Below, piece after piece: positions 22,800 to 35,700 of a DNA stretch of 64,000 nt. The notes below the pieces were generated by a model. It was not told the origin of the DNA and did not search any database. It saw only the letters and a program-made list of their open reading frames with translations. A program made the translations under genes and the position numbers. Origin of the DNA: Tamarix chinensis. Taxonomy: Eukaryota > Streptophyta > Magnoliopsida > Caryophyllales > Tamaricaceae. The DNA lies in NCBI GenBank assembly GCA_030549775.1, contig CM060171.1, positions 3,278,001 through 3,342,000 on the forward strand, given 5' to 3'. How positions within the stretch are numbered: the stretch's first letter is position 1; the number at the start of each line of letters is the position of its first letter.

Positions 22800-25165
22800 A
22801 GTGATAGCCACTGAATTGTCTGAGATTACAAGGATTAGGCGACAGTTGAGGTGGTTATTGCCCTAGTTCGTTGGGGTTGATGATACTCAATTAAAAATTA
22901 TAGTGAATATCATCCTATTAGAATTGGTTAAGGTACCCATTGTGGCATAGTTCTAGCATAACGGGCTAGATCATGGCACAACTAGCTCTTAGTATTTACC
23001 TACCTAGCAAGGTTGGTAAGTTGGTTTGGTGTAGCCTACTTGGTCCTTCTATTGGGTTGGCTCCCAAGGATTATTGGTCATTGAGCATTTAGGAGTAAAT
23101 TGGGTAATATGGCTTAATTCTTTCCTTCGCATTTCCTTTCATAATGTGCATTATGAATTCTTGCCAAGGTTTTAGCCAACAAATTTAAGATTATTTTACC
23201 CAAGCTTAACTATCTCTTTAAACTGAAGCATGTTTATATGACTATTGATAAACATTAGTGTAGTTCATGAGACTCTACATATGACAAAGAGTAAAAGAAA
23301 ATGGGGAAAGGGGTAGCCCCTTCAAATATTGGTACGAATAAGGCCTATGATAATGTTAATTCAGATTTTCTGGAATCTACTATGCGTCGAATAGGATTTG
23401 TTGTAATTATTGGGTGTGACTTTTTTTGTGTTTCCGTTATCACACTTTCTTCCATAACAAGGAGGTTGGGGCTATATTTTATGGGAGGAGCCTTAGGCAA
23501 GGAGATTTTCTATCACCTTGTATGTTTGTCCTTTGCGTTGAAAATGTATCTCGCTTGATAAGTTTGCCAAATTAAATGGAAGCATCCACGACCTAAAAAT
23601 TGTTCAGGTTCATAGTGTACTTACAGTTTCTCACCTCTTTTGTTTTTAGATGATAATTTTATTCTTTATCATGATTCATGCTATAGAGGAAGAGTTGGAA
23701 GAACTTTAAAAAATGCTTCAAACCTTTCAGGAAACTTGAGGTTAAAAAAAAAAATACTTAAAGTCTGTGAGGAAGCTTCGGGCCAGATATAAACTATGAT
23801 AATTCATTCATTGTCTTTAGAAAAAATGTCAATGAGAAACGTGTTCTGTCTTTTGCAAGCATTTTTGGTGTGCAGTGTGTGCACAGCCCGGTTAAATATT
23901 TAGGATTGCCTTCGCTTGAAGAAAGAAAAAGGAACGAAGGATGTCAGCATTTATGTAATCAACGTTGGCATAGGAAAATTCTCAAAAGGATTAGTAAGGA
24001 AGTGTTGATAAAGGTAGTTATTATTTCTAACTATGTCAGGTAGTACTCTAAGCAATTTTTAACTATGTCATGTCAGTGCTTAGACTTCCAAAAGGGCTTT
24101 CCAAAGTGATCAAAAATGATGTATGGCTTCTTGCGGGGCTATTGGGAAAGTGCAAAGGGAGTAAGATAGGGCTAGTTGGCAGGATTTAAGCAAGTTGAAG
24201 GGATATAGGGGAATGAGATTCATAAGATTGAAGATTTTCAACTCAGCACTGACTGCAAAATAAGGATAGAAGCTAATATAAAATTATGATCTCTAACCTT
24301 TCAGATCCTTGAGGCTAAATACTGCACGAGATCATCCTTCTTTGAAGCAAAAAAAAAAAAAGCCAACGGGACTTTTCTCGCTTTATTTGGAGAAGTGTCT
24401 TTTGCTCGAGGTCTTCTTAATTAATAAAAGATGAAGTAAATAGAGAGTCGGAACAGAGATGAGATGCGTGTGGGAGGATAATTGAATTGGAAGTAATGGT
24501 ATTTATCGTATGCATGGTAACACCACAACCAGAGAATTCACCTGATATGCAAGTTTATAAACTAACTATGATTCCACCCCTCAATAGATGTCCGTTCTTT
24601 TGGAAGATAACTTCAAAGTATCAAATGTCAGGGGAAAAGGGAGAATCCCTTTGAGTCTTATGGATATCAGCGATAGCTTGAAGAGACGCTCGATTATATA
24701 TGGGCATTGGTTGGAGCATGCGATTGAATGTGGTAGGAATGAGGAAACTTCACAGGGATGGTGTAACTTCAGTAGCGGTTATAAACTCTTCATATCATGA
24801 AAAAGGTTAAAATATGTGTATGGAGAGCTTGCCGTGCTAATATGTTAGTAGTTAATAACAAACTACAGGAGAGAGGACTGTATATAGGCTTGATGCATGA
24901 TATGTGTTGGGAGGGTATGAAAACCATGTTGCGTGTCTTAAATCCTACCCGGTTGCAAAGCTTACCTGATTTTCGTCATCGCTTTCCATACCAAGTGTGC
25001 ATATCAAATATGAAAGGGAGATGGGCCAGTTCTCCTACTTCCTATCCACAATGTCAGATGATGAGCAGCTTGGAATTGCTATATGATATTTTGGGCCTTA
25101 TGGTGCACCGCCCTTACACCTCTAATCTATTTTTGATGTGCCTTATAGTTTACCTATAATTATAT
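22800..25165 (+). pseudogene. Heavily decayed LINE reverse-transcriptase relic
   Basis: This is a second, much older L1-type ORF2 on the + strand, broken by many stops and shifts. Recognisable pieces in order: ILAKVLANKFKIILPKL (about 23160); NKAYDNVNSDFLESTMRRIGF (about 23335-23400), matching the KAYD catalytic motif; ADDNFILYHDS (about 23650), matching F/YADD; KYLGLPSLEERKR (about 23900); ISKEVLIKVV (about 23995); LEAKYCTRSSFFEAK (about 24310); and KVKICVWRACRANM (about 24800) of the zf-RVT domain, followed by a Leu/Gln-rich tail. No TSD or A-tail was identified, and the 5' part is missing or unrecognisable. Confidence 0.75.
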
Positions 25166-26029
25166 GTGTTATACTCATTATTATTATTTATGTACATAAA
25201 AAAACACTAATGTACATAGAATTTAATTATAATGCATGAACCTATAATTAATTGTACATTACTCATAATTATAAAAAATAATTAAAAAATATTAAAAATA
25301 TAATAAGTGCAAAGACAGTTGCACCTTACTCGGTGCAACCCATGCATCTAATAACACCCTTTATGGAAAAATAGAATAAGTAGAGAAAGTAAAGTAGGAA
25401 AATAAGAAGTTATGAAGAACCCCCTACAAAGCCTAAGTGTACTTACGTTGCCGCTGAACACAGGAAGCAAATAAAAAATAAAAATAAAAATTACTACCAT
25501 CATGCCACAAACTTAAGGATAAGAAAGACAAAATGGAAAAATATTTGCCTTAGAGCTCCATGGTGCTCCTCAAAAAGTGAGTGGCGACTAGTAAAGGGAA
25601 AAAAGGAAAAGGAAAAAAAAAAAGAAAGGAAGAAGAAGAAGGGAAGGAAAAGAAGAGGAAAAAAGAAAAGGGAAATAAGGTGTGTTTGGGAAGTTGGGCT
25701 TGTTGAGACAGTGTCAGTCAACTATTGGAGAGGGTTACATAATTTATCATTATAATAGAGAATAAAAATGTGGAAGTAAAAAAGAGTAAGAGGTCAAATG
25801 ATAAGCAAATATTATTTAGCATACTAGAAAATGTGATGGAAAACAAAATAAGAGACAAGATTGCAATTAGTCTAAGAGAGTATGGTGTGGCAAATGACAA
25901 TATTATAAAGGACTATTGTTAAGCTTATGGAACTTGGATACCATAATAGAAGGGAAGAAAGTAGATGGAGACAACTACAACACACATGTTGGTGGTGAAA
26001 ACATTAGTGTATGCATATTAGTGTTATTA
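25166..26029. other. AT-rich intergenic stretch with a purine-rich tract
   Basis: A GAAGGAAAA-type tract lies at about 25590-25680. No gene or element ends are seen. Confidence 0.5.
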
Positions 26030-26790
26030 CTAGAGTAGCACGATACTAAAATATGTATATTCACTACTATAAAATGTAAAATAAGAAGTGTATTTGTTGA
26101 TATAAGATATGTATTTATAACCATAAGATTGTATTTTATAAGGATGTGCATTCTTTTCAATAAAATTTATATTTATAACATGTGTATAGGGCTGTAAATG
26201 AGTTGAGCCAGTTCGGTATTCGGCTCGTTAAAAGCTCGGTTCGGCTCGTTCGTTTAGTTAAACGAGCCTAAAAAATGAGCCGAGCCCGAGCTCGAAAAAG
26301 CTCGGCTCGGTTCAGTTTTTGGCTTTGGCTCGTGAGCTCGGCTCGGCTCGACTCGTTAAAAGCTCGGTTCGGCTCGTTCGTTTAGTTAAACGAATCAAGC
26401 CCAAACATCATTTTAGGCTCGTTTAATTAAACGAGCCGAATTCAAGCCTAAGGGTATTCGGCTCGGCTTGACTCGTTTACAGCCCTACATGTGTATTTGT
26501 ACCCTATTACTTTCTAAAAAAAATGATGCCATAAGATATGCATATGTCGATATAAAATATGTATTTACTACTATAAAATGTGTATTTTATTTCTATGAGA
26601 TATGCATTCACAACTATAAGATGTGTATTCATTCTATAAAGATGTACATTCTTTTCAAGAAGATATATATTTTTAATACATGTATTTGTCTATTGTTGTT
26701 TTATAAATAAAGACTATGCACTATTTATATTCAAAATGCGTGTATTTTGGTGAATAAAACGTGTATTTATATAATAAAATATGTGCATTT
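26030..26790. repeat. AT-rich minisatellite interrupted by a MITE
   Basis: Degenerate units of roughly 25 bp, of the form ATAAGATGTGTATTTACTACT, recur on both sides of the MITE at 26187-26487. Examples: ATAAGATATGTATTTATAAC, ATAAAATATGTATTTACTAC, ATAAGATGTGTATTCATTCT. Removing the MITE restores a continuous array. Confidence 0.65.
26179..26495. mobile_element. hAT-superfamily MITE, 301 bp, with perfect 8-bp TSD
   Basis: The element is 26187-26487. It starts TAGGGCTGTAAATGAGT and ends ACTCGTTTACAGCCCTA, inverted repeats differing by a single transition. CATGTGTA flanks it directly on both sides (26179-26186 and 26488-26495), the 8-bp duplication characteristic of hAT transposons. The interior is built from GGCTCGGCTCG and AAACGAGCC words and has no coding capacity, so it depends on an autonomous hAT element. 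Confidence 0.9.
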
Positions 26791-27570
26791 TTATTTTTGT
26801 ATCTAAGATATAACAATATTAGCATTTATTTATAGGAAAAAAGTGAGATTTTTTTGATTTTTTTCCCACTTATTCAAGTTAAAAATAATTAAATTTAATT
26901 TTTTAAAAAAGTAAAATTATAAGACATGGTACTAGTAGTAGCTTGAAGCAAATTGTCCTTAAACCAATTACAAAGCTGGAAAGCATGCCTACAGAGTTAA
27001 GAATGGATAAAGTGATGGCAATGTCATTCGATCTTTATATGGGCCTTGGGAGTGTTGCTTCTTGACCAAGGAGATTGAGACCGACACTCTAAGAAAAAGC
27101 AAACCATGAAGCAACGAAACTATCTTCATTTATCAGCATTTGGTAAAGTTTATTGTTGATTGTCTCAGTCTTTTGTGGTGTTCCAATTCTTTCGTATTAA
27201 GCATTTACAATAGTTGTGGGCGGCCGAAAGTTAGACAATGAGATAATATGGGTTGATGAAGAGCCTATGATCATATTGGACTCTATGTTAAAATAATGAG
27301 ATGTTCTTCGAAAAAAAAAATTCATAATACAACTTAAATTATAAAAAAATCATTAATTAAAAAGAAACAAAGAATAGCAATTATTAATAAATAATATAGC
27401 CACCCAGCCGGCCGTCGCCCGACTCCACTTACAAGTCACAACCACCACTAGGTTTATACCGCTGACCGCTTCCAATACTGGCTACAACCAGAGCCTGTTC
27501 TGTTGCTTTCGCATAGGTAGACCAGAAAGATTCTAGTTTCGAAAATGGGCCAAGGCAATGGAGCTGTGGA
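26791..27570. other. Upstream region of the kinase gene, nothing firm recognised
   Basis: AT-rich sequence becomes moderately GC-rich at about 27400-27560. It may contain distal promoter elements of the kinase gene, but none can be named with confidence. Confidence 0.4.
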
Positions 27571-27582
27571 AGTCCTTAGGCT

Positions 27583-27589
27583 TATATAG
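27583..27589 (+). promoter_or_regulatory. Possible TATA box of the kinase gene
   Basis: CTTATATAGT lies upstream of the pyrimidine-rich 5' leader. Spacing would put transcription start around 27610-27620. This rests on sequence and position only. Confidence 0.3.
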
Positions 27590-27614
27590 TTATATGTATC
27601 AGGATCATATGTTT

Positions 27615-29152
27615 AATTAATTCTCCAAGCCTGCTTTCCAACAACGACAAAAAAAAAAGGTACTAGTGGGACTCAAGCTCAAGACCGTTTCTCCGCCTTT
27701 CTGGTCGCTTTTCTCTCCTTTACCAACTCTCCCAGAGAGTCAAGTCCTCTCTCCATAATCCATATCCACTGAAGGAGGAAAATAAACATCAGATAGGGCG
27801 CAGGAGCTTTTCTAGGCTGCCATTCTTCTTGCACCAGCTAAGATTTAGCCGAAAGCTAAGGTTTGTTTTCTTCTTCATTCATTTGTTTCCTGATTTGATC
27901 TTCAATCTTGTGCCCTGATGCTATTTGGGTTCTGAATGTTCATTTGAAAGTGGTTATATAGCTCTTTATGTATCACTGACAAATGGTGTCCTAGTCATAC
28001 CTTCTTAGGGGTATAATGATGTTCTTGTGATCTTGAAATCCTGAAATTGATTTTTGCTCGATGAGAATGAAATACTTGGGCAATGATTTGATAAGGGTTG
28101 ACGTAGATTGTGGAGTCAATTGAGTTATATGAAAATGATTTGTTTCCTTTTTATTTAATTTGAAGTCCATTTTTATACCTGTCTGAATGATTAGACGAAG
28201 ATTCCAATTGGCTGCTCTGTTACCGATGGGGCTCGAGTAAAACGCGAAATTGTTTTCATGCTATTCTTCTACTGGTGGTTTACACGGGGTAGTTTAGCGC
28301 CCCTAGTCTTAAGAACGAAGATTTTTGCTGAAGCTTTTACACTTCCCGATTTCAGTTATCCCAAGAGCCTAACTGTAGCGCAGTTTGATATGTTGTTTAC
28401 TTGGCGGCAATATCCTGTGCTTTATGGTATTTTGTGATGCTGGTGCATTACTGAAAGATAGCAACAGGGTTCCAATCCATAATTCAACGGTGGAAGATGT
28501 TTGGCCATATCCAAGAAAAGAGAGCACTCATACTAGTTATTTACTACTCAAGTAAGGGAAAGAGGACTTGCCTAGTATCATTATTATTGTGTAAAACGTG
28601 TAGAACGCCACATCTTTGTGAAGGAAGTCACAAGTTTCCTAGTTAAATATTTCATGCTACTTATGTCTATTTTCATACCGCCACATATTTTGCAATGTGC
28701 TATAACCATTTGGCATGTTCCAATGGCTTCCTGTTTTGATCAAGGAGCAAATTCATTGACAAATATGAGACCTTTAGATGGTATTCCTTTCCCCCTTCCC
28801 TGATGATGTATTTGGATGAGACAATAGCAAACGTTTCTTTAGCAAGTTTGGCCATATGTGATATGCATTTATGTGGAACTGCGTGATTATTTACTTTGTG
28901 AATGCTCTTGAAAGAGTCATCAATACGATATCTGTCAATTTGTTGGATGTAGCACCATGCATGTATTTGTTTAAATTAATGGTTTGCACGTGAAAAGATA
29001 TTTCGAGCTGTATTTATCTTGTTATGACTGAATCTAGACTATTTGTTTGCTATTTAAGTTTTTCTTTCTGCATTAAATTCATATGTGTTTTCACCTGTAG
29101 CAACTTGATCTCAAGATGTTCTCAGTGCCTGAACTATTAAAGACATCAAAGC
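27615..29152 (+). other. 5' UTR of the kinase gene with a 1.24-kb leader intron
   Basis: The first non-coding exon (about 27615-27860) is CT-rich and ends GCTAAG before a GTTTGT donor. The intron 27861-29100 ends TTTTCACCTGTAG, and exon 2 starts at 29101, 52 bases before the ATG. Leader introns are common in plant kinase genes and often raise expression. The transcription start is approximate. Confidence 0.55.
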
Positions 29153-32052
29153 ATGGTTCGTCAGGTTGAGTTGGTCATTATATGTTCCACAGTTGGTATT
29201 GCGGTTGGCATTTTGATAGCTTCACTGGTATTTTGTTGCATAAGGTGGTGCAACAAGCGTACTCGTGTTAGTGTGCCGAGTCCTTGTTTCCAATCAAATG
29301 GCCTAGACTCTAGTGATTCTTCCTCCAGATCCATTGTCGTTGATTTACCAGGGGTCCAAACAAAACGTCCACATGCAAATTGGTGGACTAATAATAGAGA
29401 TCAATCACATTCTGCGTCTGGCATACCAAGATATTTATACAAGTAGGTTTTCTCATTTGCAGTCTCATTTTCCCTTTCATATATTTGGTCATCAGATTCT
29501 TCTAGCGAGATGATGACACTGAGCAGAGATTATGAGAAAGAATTACCAGGACTATTGAAAATGCAGTGAATGATTATAAACATTTCTTGACGAAAAGAGT
29601 CTCAAGAATTTTTTTTTTCCCATTTTCGTAGAATCAGAAGAAGAAATGATAATGCTAATAAAATTGATGGTAATGACAGTTTGTACACTTAGACTAGGGG
29701 TGTTAAGTTCCATGGCCGTTTCAAAACCTGGTAGCTTTGATGCTAATAGTAATTCCTTAAGTGACATTTGATTTTCCTTTTGGGACTACTTAAAAAGAAT
29801 AGTTACAAAAATAAATACTTTTATTGGTAACATTCGCCCTTCATTCAAAGGAAACCGATTGTGGATTAAACTACTCTTTTTAACTAGACCCAATCAGTGA
29901 CTTAGTGGCTAAAACCTGCCTCGATTGATCGAATTTTCTCAGAATGAGGTGCAAAGATATAGTATCTGAATTCCCAAAGGGATCAGACTATCAGATGCGG
30001 GTGAATTGTACCTTAAGAATCATGTGCTCCCACTTACTAGGATATATGCTGCTGCATATAGCCGTATATAATCTTAGGACCAAGTTTCCAGTCCTAAGTT
30101 CAGTAATACTAGTTGTTTACTCGGTTATACAATTGCAGTTACACAAATTCTTTCTTTACTATCAATATTTGATTCCATCTCTCATCATATTTTTACATTA
30201 CCTCACCAAAAAGGAGAGGGGGGGATTTCAGATCATAAGCAGCACCATGAAAGGTTGTTGACTTATGACAATCAGTTGCTGTAATCTATTATGCTTATTG
30301 CAGAGATGTTCAGAAGGCTACTAAAAACTTCACAACCATGTTGGGGCAGGGGTCATTTGGCCCAGTGTATAAGGCAACAATGCCTACTGGCGGAGTTGTA
30401 GCTGTCAAGGTGCTGGCTTCTGATTCAAAACAGGGAGAAAGGGAGTTCCAAACAGAAGTATGCCATCATTTTCATCATGTTTAACCTCTTTGATAGGATG
30501 CAACTTTGGTGAGAATACTGTGTCAAGCAGATAGCTAACCATGGCAAATTGAGTCTCAATTCTACTAGATGGAACATGGTACATCTATTTGTGTGGGAAG
30601 GCTATTTGCTATTTGGAAAATAACTCTAGAGCTAAGCTAAAATCATAACTCTGTAGAGTTTTTAAAAACATGACAGCTTATAATGCATCTTAAGTGATAT
30701 ATTTTCTTCCTAAAGTTCCAAATCTAATATAGAGTTTCTGACTGCATTTTGTGGTTGGTGTACAAAAGATTCTTTTTAGTTGGTAAAATTGGCCTATATT
30801 CATTTTTCAGGTGTCACTCCTGGGTAGATTGCATCATCGGAATCTTGTAAATTTGGTAGGCTACTGTGTGGATAAGGGGCAACACATGCTGATCTACGAA
30901 TACATGAGTAATGGGAGTTTAGAGAAACATTTATATAGTAAGTCTTGTGCCCTATCCCCTTCACGTCTTGAGATTGTTCCTCGTCACATTACGTGTAGAA
31001 CCTTTAAAAGTGCTTTCTTTCCTTTGTCGACATTGAGTGTCCTAGTTTTGGCCCAAATTTTATGTTTTCAATTTTTTTTTGAGTGACTAGCTCATTTTAA
31101 AATTTAATTATAGTTGAAGAAGATGAGGGTGCTTTGAGTTGGGATGACAGGCTTCAGATAGCTCTTGACATCTCTCATGGAATTGAATATCTACACGAAG
31201 GAGTATGCTCTATTTCTTCTGACTCCTTTTTGTGTAAAAAATTATTTTGCCTGTTTTCACATTTTATTGTATGATGAATCCATGGAATGACAGGCTGTTC
31301 CACCTGTTGTGCATCGGGATCTGAAGAGTGCCAACATTTTGTTGGACCACACGATGAGAGCTAAGGTAACTAAGAGTGGAATATGTTTGCATGCTTATAT
31401 TTTTAATGATTCCAACGAATGATTGAAGCTCCTCCTTTTCCGAACCTTGATCAGGTAGCTGATTTCGGTTTGTCAAAGGAAGAGCACTTTGACGGGCGTA
31501 CCAACAGCCTGAAAGGTACCTATGGCTATATGGATCCTGCATACATCTCCACAAACAAGGCATCAGTCAAGAGCGATATATATAGTTTCGGCATCATTAT
31601 CTTTGAGCTCATTACGGCCATCCATCCTCAACAAAATTTAATGGACTATCTTAATCTTGTGAGCCCCCCCCCCCTCTCCTTTCATCTATCAATACTTTCA
31701 GAGCCAGTTTCATTGTTATACTTTAACCTAATGGAATTTCATGTTTTAGGCATCCATGGACCCAGAAGGTGTTGATGAGATACTTGACAAGCGACTCATG
31801 GGTAAATGCAATCCACAAGAAGTGAGGGATCTTGCAAGGATTGGTTACAGGTGCTTGCGCAAATTACCTAAGAGACGCCCTTCAATTGGTGAGGTCTCAC
31901 ATGCAATACTGAAAATAAGGCAGATAAGGCTTCCTAAGTTGGATACGACGATGTCATTGGCTGGTGATGATATTACGCGAATGGTCAGTAGAATCGAAAC
32001 CCAACAGATTGAGTTGAGGAATATGGTGAGCAGGAATGATATTCAACCTTAG
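29153..32052 (+). CDS. CRLK-like membrane-anchored receptor-like Ser/Thr kinase
   Basis: Coding exons: 29153-29442, 30304-30457, 30811-30937, 31114-31202, 31294-31365, 31455-31658, 31750-32052. All introns are GT-AG, and the spliced frame is 412 codons plus stop. Residues ~6-30 form one hydrophobic segment ([19 protein letters not shown]) followed by RWCNKR, so the protein has a membrane anchor with almost no extracellular part. A Ser-rich linker leads to the kinase domain: GQGSFGPVY (111-119), Lys132 in [14 protein letters not shown] (227-234), DFG (247-249). Catalytic Lys, Asp and DFG are present and the RD motif indicates activation-loop control. The APE-like site reads DPAY, not DPEY. The sequence resembles plant calcium/calmodulin-regulated receptor-like kinases (CRLK), which link calcium to MAPK signalling in the cold. 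Ligand and calmodulin binding cannot be read here. Confidence 0.9.
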
Positions 32053-32590
32053 TTCTGGTTTCTTAAGCTGAGAGTTATGACACCTGAAAGTTGCATATCT
32101 GAAATCATATGAAAACGGGAACAAAAAAAGAAAAAGAAAAATCAATATGTTTTGTTGAGTGAAACCTCACATGTAAATGACTAACTACTACCAGTAGTAG
32201 ATAGTGTGCGCCCACCCCACCTCCCCTGCACATAATCGAACTTTTACTCCAGAAAAGAAACGAAACATGAAATCATCTTTGTGGAATGGATGTGACGTAC
32301 GGTTTAGTTGACTCAATTCGTCGAAAAGCCTAACGTCTTTAAGAATGATATAATATTTGATTAATAGACAGTAAGACAAAGACGGCAAGTTTCAAGATTG
32401 TTTATTTGTATATCATGTTGAGTTGTAAGAAAAGGTGCTGGGGGTGGTGTGTGTGAAGGATGTAAGAGTTTAATTGATAGAATGTTTGCTTCTTAAAGCT
32501 ATCATTTTAGCAACCCAATGGAGAAATGGCCAGCAATCATCTTTAACATAGCAGAAATTATAAGAGGTTTTTTTACAATAAATTAAAATT
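32053..32590 (+). terminator. 3' UTR and candidate polyadenylation signal of the kinase gene
   Basis: AT-rich sequence after the TAG, with TTGT/TGTG-rich stretches near 32400-32460 and an AATAAA at 32577-32582. Plant poly(A) signals are loose, so the true cleavage site may be earlier. Confidence 0.35.
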
Positions 32591-35180
32591 CAGGAGGTAT
32601 GATAAAATTTGGTATTTATTGTCTTATTTTAAGTTATAAATTAATTTTATCTCCACAATAATAATTTTACATATTAATTATTAATATCTCTCTCATTCTT
32701 TCTTTTTTTCTTTTTCTTTTTTCACTCTCCTAATCTTACATTGCATTATTTTTTTTATTTCTTAAATTGATCAGTGTCAGTTTTTTGGATTAAGATAGTC
32801 AATAAATAGTTTGGATGCATTTTGTAGATGTTCTTAAGGAATATTGAATACTCCTTGTTATAAAATTGATTTGTAGTCATTTGCAACTTAATTTTGTTGT
32901 AGAAAATAACTTGGAACATTGTACCATTATTCCATGGAAAGGGAAATTAAAGCTTTATTACATGAGCAGGCTATTGGAAATGTAATTGTATTTTAAGTCA
33001 ATTGCATATTATCTATTTATTTATATCACTAATATGAGTTGTATCATTGGATCCATTGAGATATCATATTAAAGATTTGTATAAAAAAAAAGTTCATCAA
33101 AACTTTTAGATGATAGAATTCTTAAGTAAAACTAAAAGAGGAAAAAAGGAAGAAAAAAAAAATCTTATCCACTCACATCATAGATGTAATATAATATTTT
33201 CTTATGGAAAATTTTCATCAACCTTGTTTTTTATAAATTAACTTGTTTGTATAAATAGTCTATATGCATGTCATAATCAAAACATTTGTTCTATCTTTTG
33301 ACATTGTCAAGTACTTAGAGATATTGGTGTAGACTTGAGGCCAACCCCTCAAAACAGAAGAGGCTTGGGTGGCTTGGCTCCCCCAGTTAGAGATAATTAT
33401 TGTTGTACTTTTAGCATAGTTATATGATAATTTTAATATATTTTATTATACCTTTATAACTATGTGTATAATATGATTAATTATAGTTGCACTAGTAAAT
33501 TGTATTGTACATTCAATACATTTATGTTATATGTCTGTTTATGTGTATAACAAAGTTAATTATGAATAAAATCAAAATATACAATTGTGTTAACTAAGCC
33601 GTGTAATATTTTTCCCCTAAGCCCCTTTAAATGTTTAACAATTAACAATGCTCCCTCTCCTTTTTTTCTTTCATCGCAATTTCTATTTGCAAGGGCATGT
33701 CATTAAAAGGCATGTTGCCAACCACTGTGCCTTCCCTCCCATCAAACCTGAAGAGCCCCCAACGAGATAACAAGTCATTGTTAATTACAAGCTAACAATA
33801 TAAAACTATATACCTCCATATAAGAAATACTCCCATATGTTGATATCTTCAGCTCACAAAATCAACTTCATTCCTCAACTTCTAAATAGACAATAACTTG
33901 ATTCGCCTTTTCAACCTAACAAAGATGAATCCTTTCATTGAGAACATAACAAATCAATTTGAGAGGAACTATGTAGAATAGTTAGAAGTGTTGTGTATAA
34001 CTTCATGAGGCCATGCATGGGAGGGGAGAAACAACCGATAAGAAGTCCATCATTTAGAAGAATTTGAGGGAGAATCGAGTAGGAAACCTGGCAACAAGAA
34101 AGAGAGACTATAATGCTAGCATAGATGAAGATAGGGAAAAAAGCTGAATCTTTAAGAAGAAGTGTTGGAACAATGGCAATACTATTGTAATCTTTATGTA
34201 GTCAAGCTTTTTTTAATATCCCACATCGACGGGATGGATGTGAAATAGTTTGAATTATATTCCCTTACCTCTCCATCTTGGTTTGAGAAAACTACTTTGG
34301 ATGTTTTAGATGGTCTAGTGAGTTGGGCCTCAACTAAGCGTGCATGCAACGCCACCGACTGCCTTTCCACACTAGGCTAGGGGTGCGATGTGGTCTTTGA
34401 TTCTAAGACCCAATCTTTTTGTCACTCTAAATTTCACTACAGTTTTGCTTATTCATTTTGTACATTATTTTCCATTGGCTCTGGTCAAAAGGAGGTGAAT
34501 TAGTGGTGGTTGTGTAGAATGGTTTTGTCTCCTTTTTACTGTCTATTTATTTTGTCAGTTTCATGTAGGGTACACAAGTTTTCGTCCAATTTTTCATTCT
34601 TCACATTTTCATTCAATTGCTCTTCTACAGATTTAAAATTATGATTTTTAGGCAAAGGTTTCTACAAATTTCCTTAGCTTTATGTTTTAAGTGCATGTAC
34701 TGGAAGCTCGTTGTGTTAACTTTAGAGGTGAGGCAACTTGTTTGAGTGTCATTTTAATATAATTAATTTCTTGTTAGTGAGGTAATAATCAATAGTATAT
34801 TAAAAATTTACAGTAGTTATTTTATACCACAATTCAAAGGCATAATTTATTTTATTATATTTTTGCAACAATGAAATATATTCAACATAAATCTTGTTAG
34901 GTATTTATTAATATGATATTAATTAATACTCAATCTTTGTATATTTATGGTTCTCTAATTTGTAATAAGTAAAACTAATAAAGTACTTTAATGAAAATTT
35001 TAAAATTAAAATTTGAATTGGAATTTTAATTGAGAAACTGGTTACATATTACTTAGTTTTTTACTTTTTGATAATAAATGATTACTTATGATTAATAACA
35101 AACTAAACCTAATACTTATACGTAATTAAGTACAGTGATATAGATATGAAAGGAAAAGAAAGAAATCAGTCATTGATCAT
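32591..35180. other. AT-rich intergenic stretch; eroded LTR or TRIM-like piece near 34.2 kb
   Basis: Mostly AT-rich with no gene. At about 34180-34400 lies TGTTGGAACAATGG, then ATATCCCACATCGACGGG, then GGCCTCAACTAAGCGTGCATG. CCCACATCG words of this kind occur near the start of plant short LTRs and TRIMs. It could also be the decayed 5' LTR of the copia element downstream, but no matching 3' copy was found after 39510. Confidence 0.25.
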
Positions 35181-35192
35181 TGGTATCATAAC
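35181..35192 (+). other. Candidate primer-binding site of the copia element
   Basis: TGGTATCATAAC closely matches TGGTATCAGAGC, complementary to the 3' end of initiator tRNA-Met and the usual Ty1/copia primer site. It lies about 510 bp before the gag ATG at 35701, as expected. Confidence 0.55.
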
Positions 35193-35700
35193 GATATGGA
35201 TCGTAAACCCTTGATAAATGTGTTCCTATGTCATTTGTTGTAAACTATTGTGTTAACATAGCAAATTAGAGTACACACACTTGTCTTCCAAATATGATAT
35301 TGTATGTTATATAATGTAATTCTATAACAAAACACTTTATTTTATGGCACAACAATTACTTTGATAAGTACTCTTTCATTTTGCATATATTGCTTCATAT
35401 TTCTTATTCTAACATTCTAAAGCAATAATCATATACAATACTATACACAGTTATGGTTTTTTGTTGTTTTACCCCTCTCTGTTTGGTTTGAGTGTTGTGC
35501 TTCATAGTTAAATCTATGGCCAACTTATTCATTTAAGTCTCGATTGTTCTTTAATTGAATATAGAGAAAATTTTGGTGCAGTTATTTGGTATCTACTTTT
35601 AATGTATTTGACATATATTGGTCTAAGTTCTTTCTTTAATTATGTATCATTGTGCTCACTACTACCATTTTAGAAAGTGAAATTTGTTGTCTTATTTTTA

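Noticed and set aside
26030..26790. CRISPR-like array
   Set aside because: Units are degenerate, without constant repeats and unique spacers, and this is plant nuclear DNA.
29944..30261. 105-codon hydrophobic frame near the kinase gene
   Set aside because: It lies within the first coding intron (29443-30303) of the kinase and has no homologous motif.
31264..31563. Minus-strand 99-codon frame across kinase exons
   Set aside because: Antisense shadow of real exons.
34180..34420. Cassandra-type TRIM with a 5S-like promoter
   Set aside because: CCCACATCG and AAGCGTGC-like words are present, but the 5S box order and a second LTR are missing. Kept only as a weak note.
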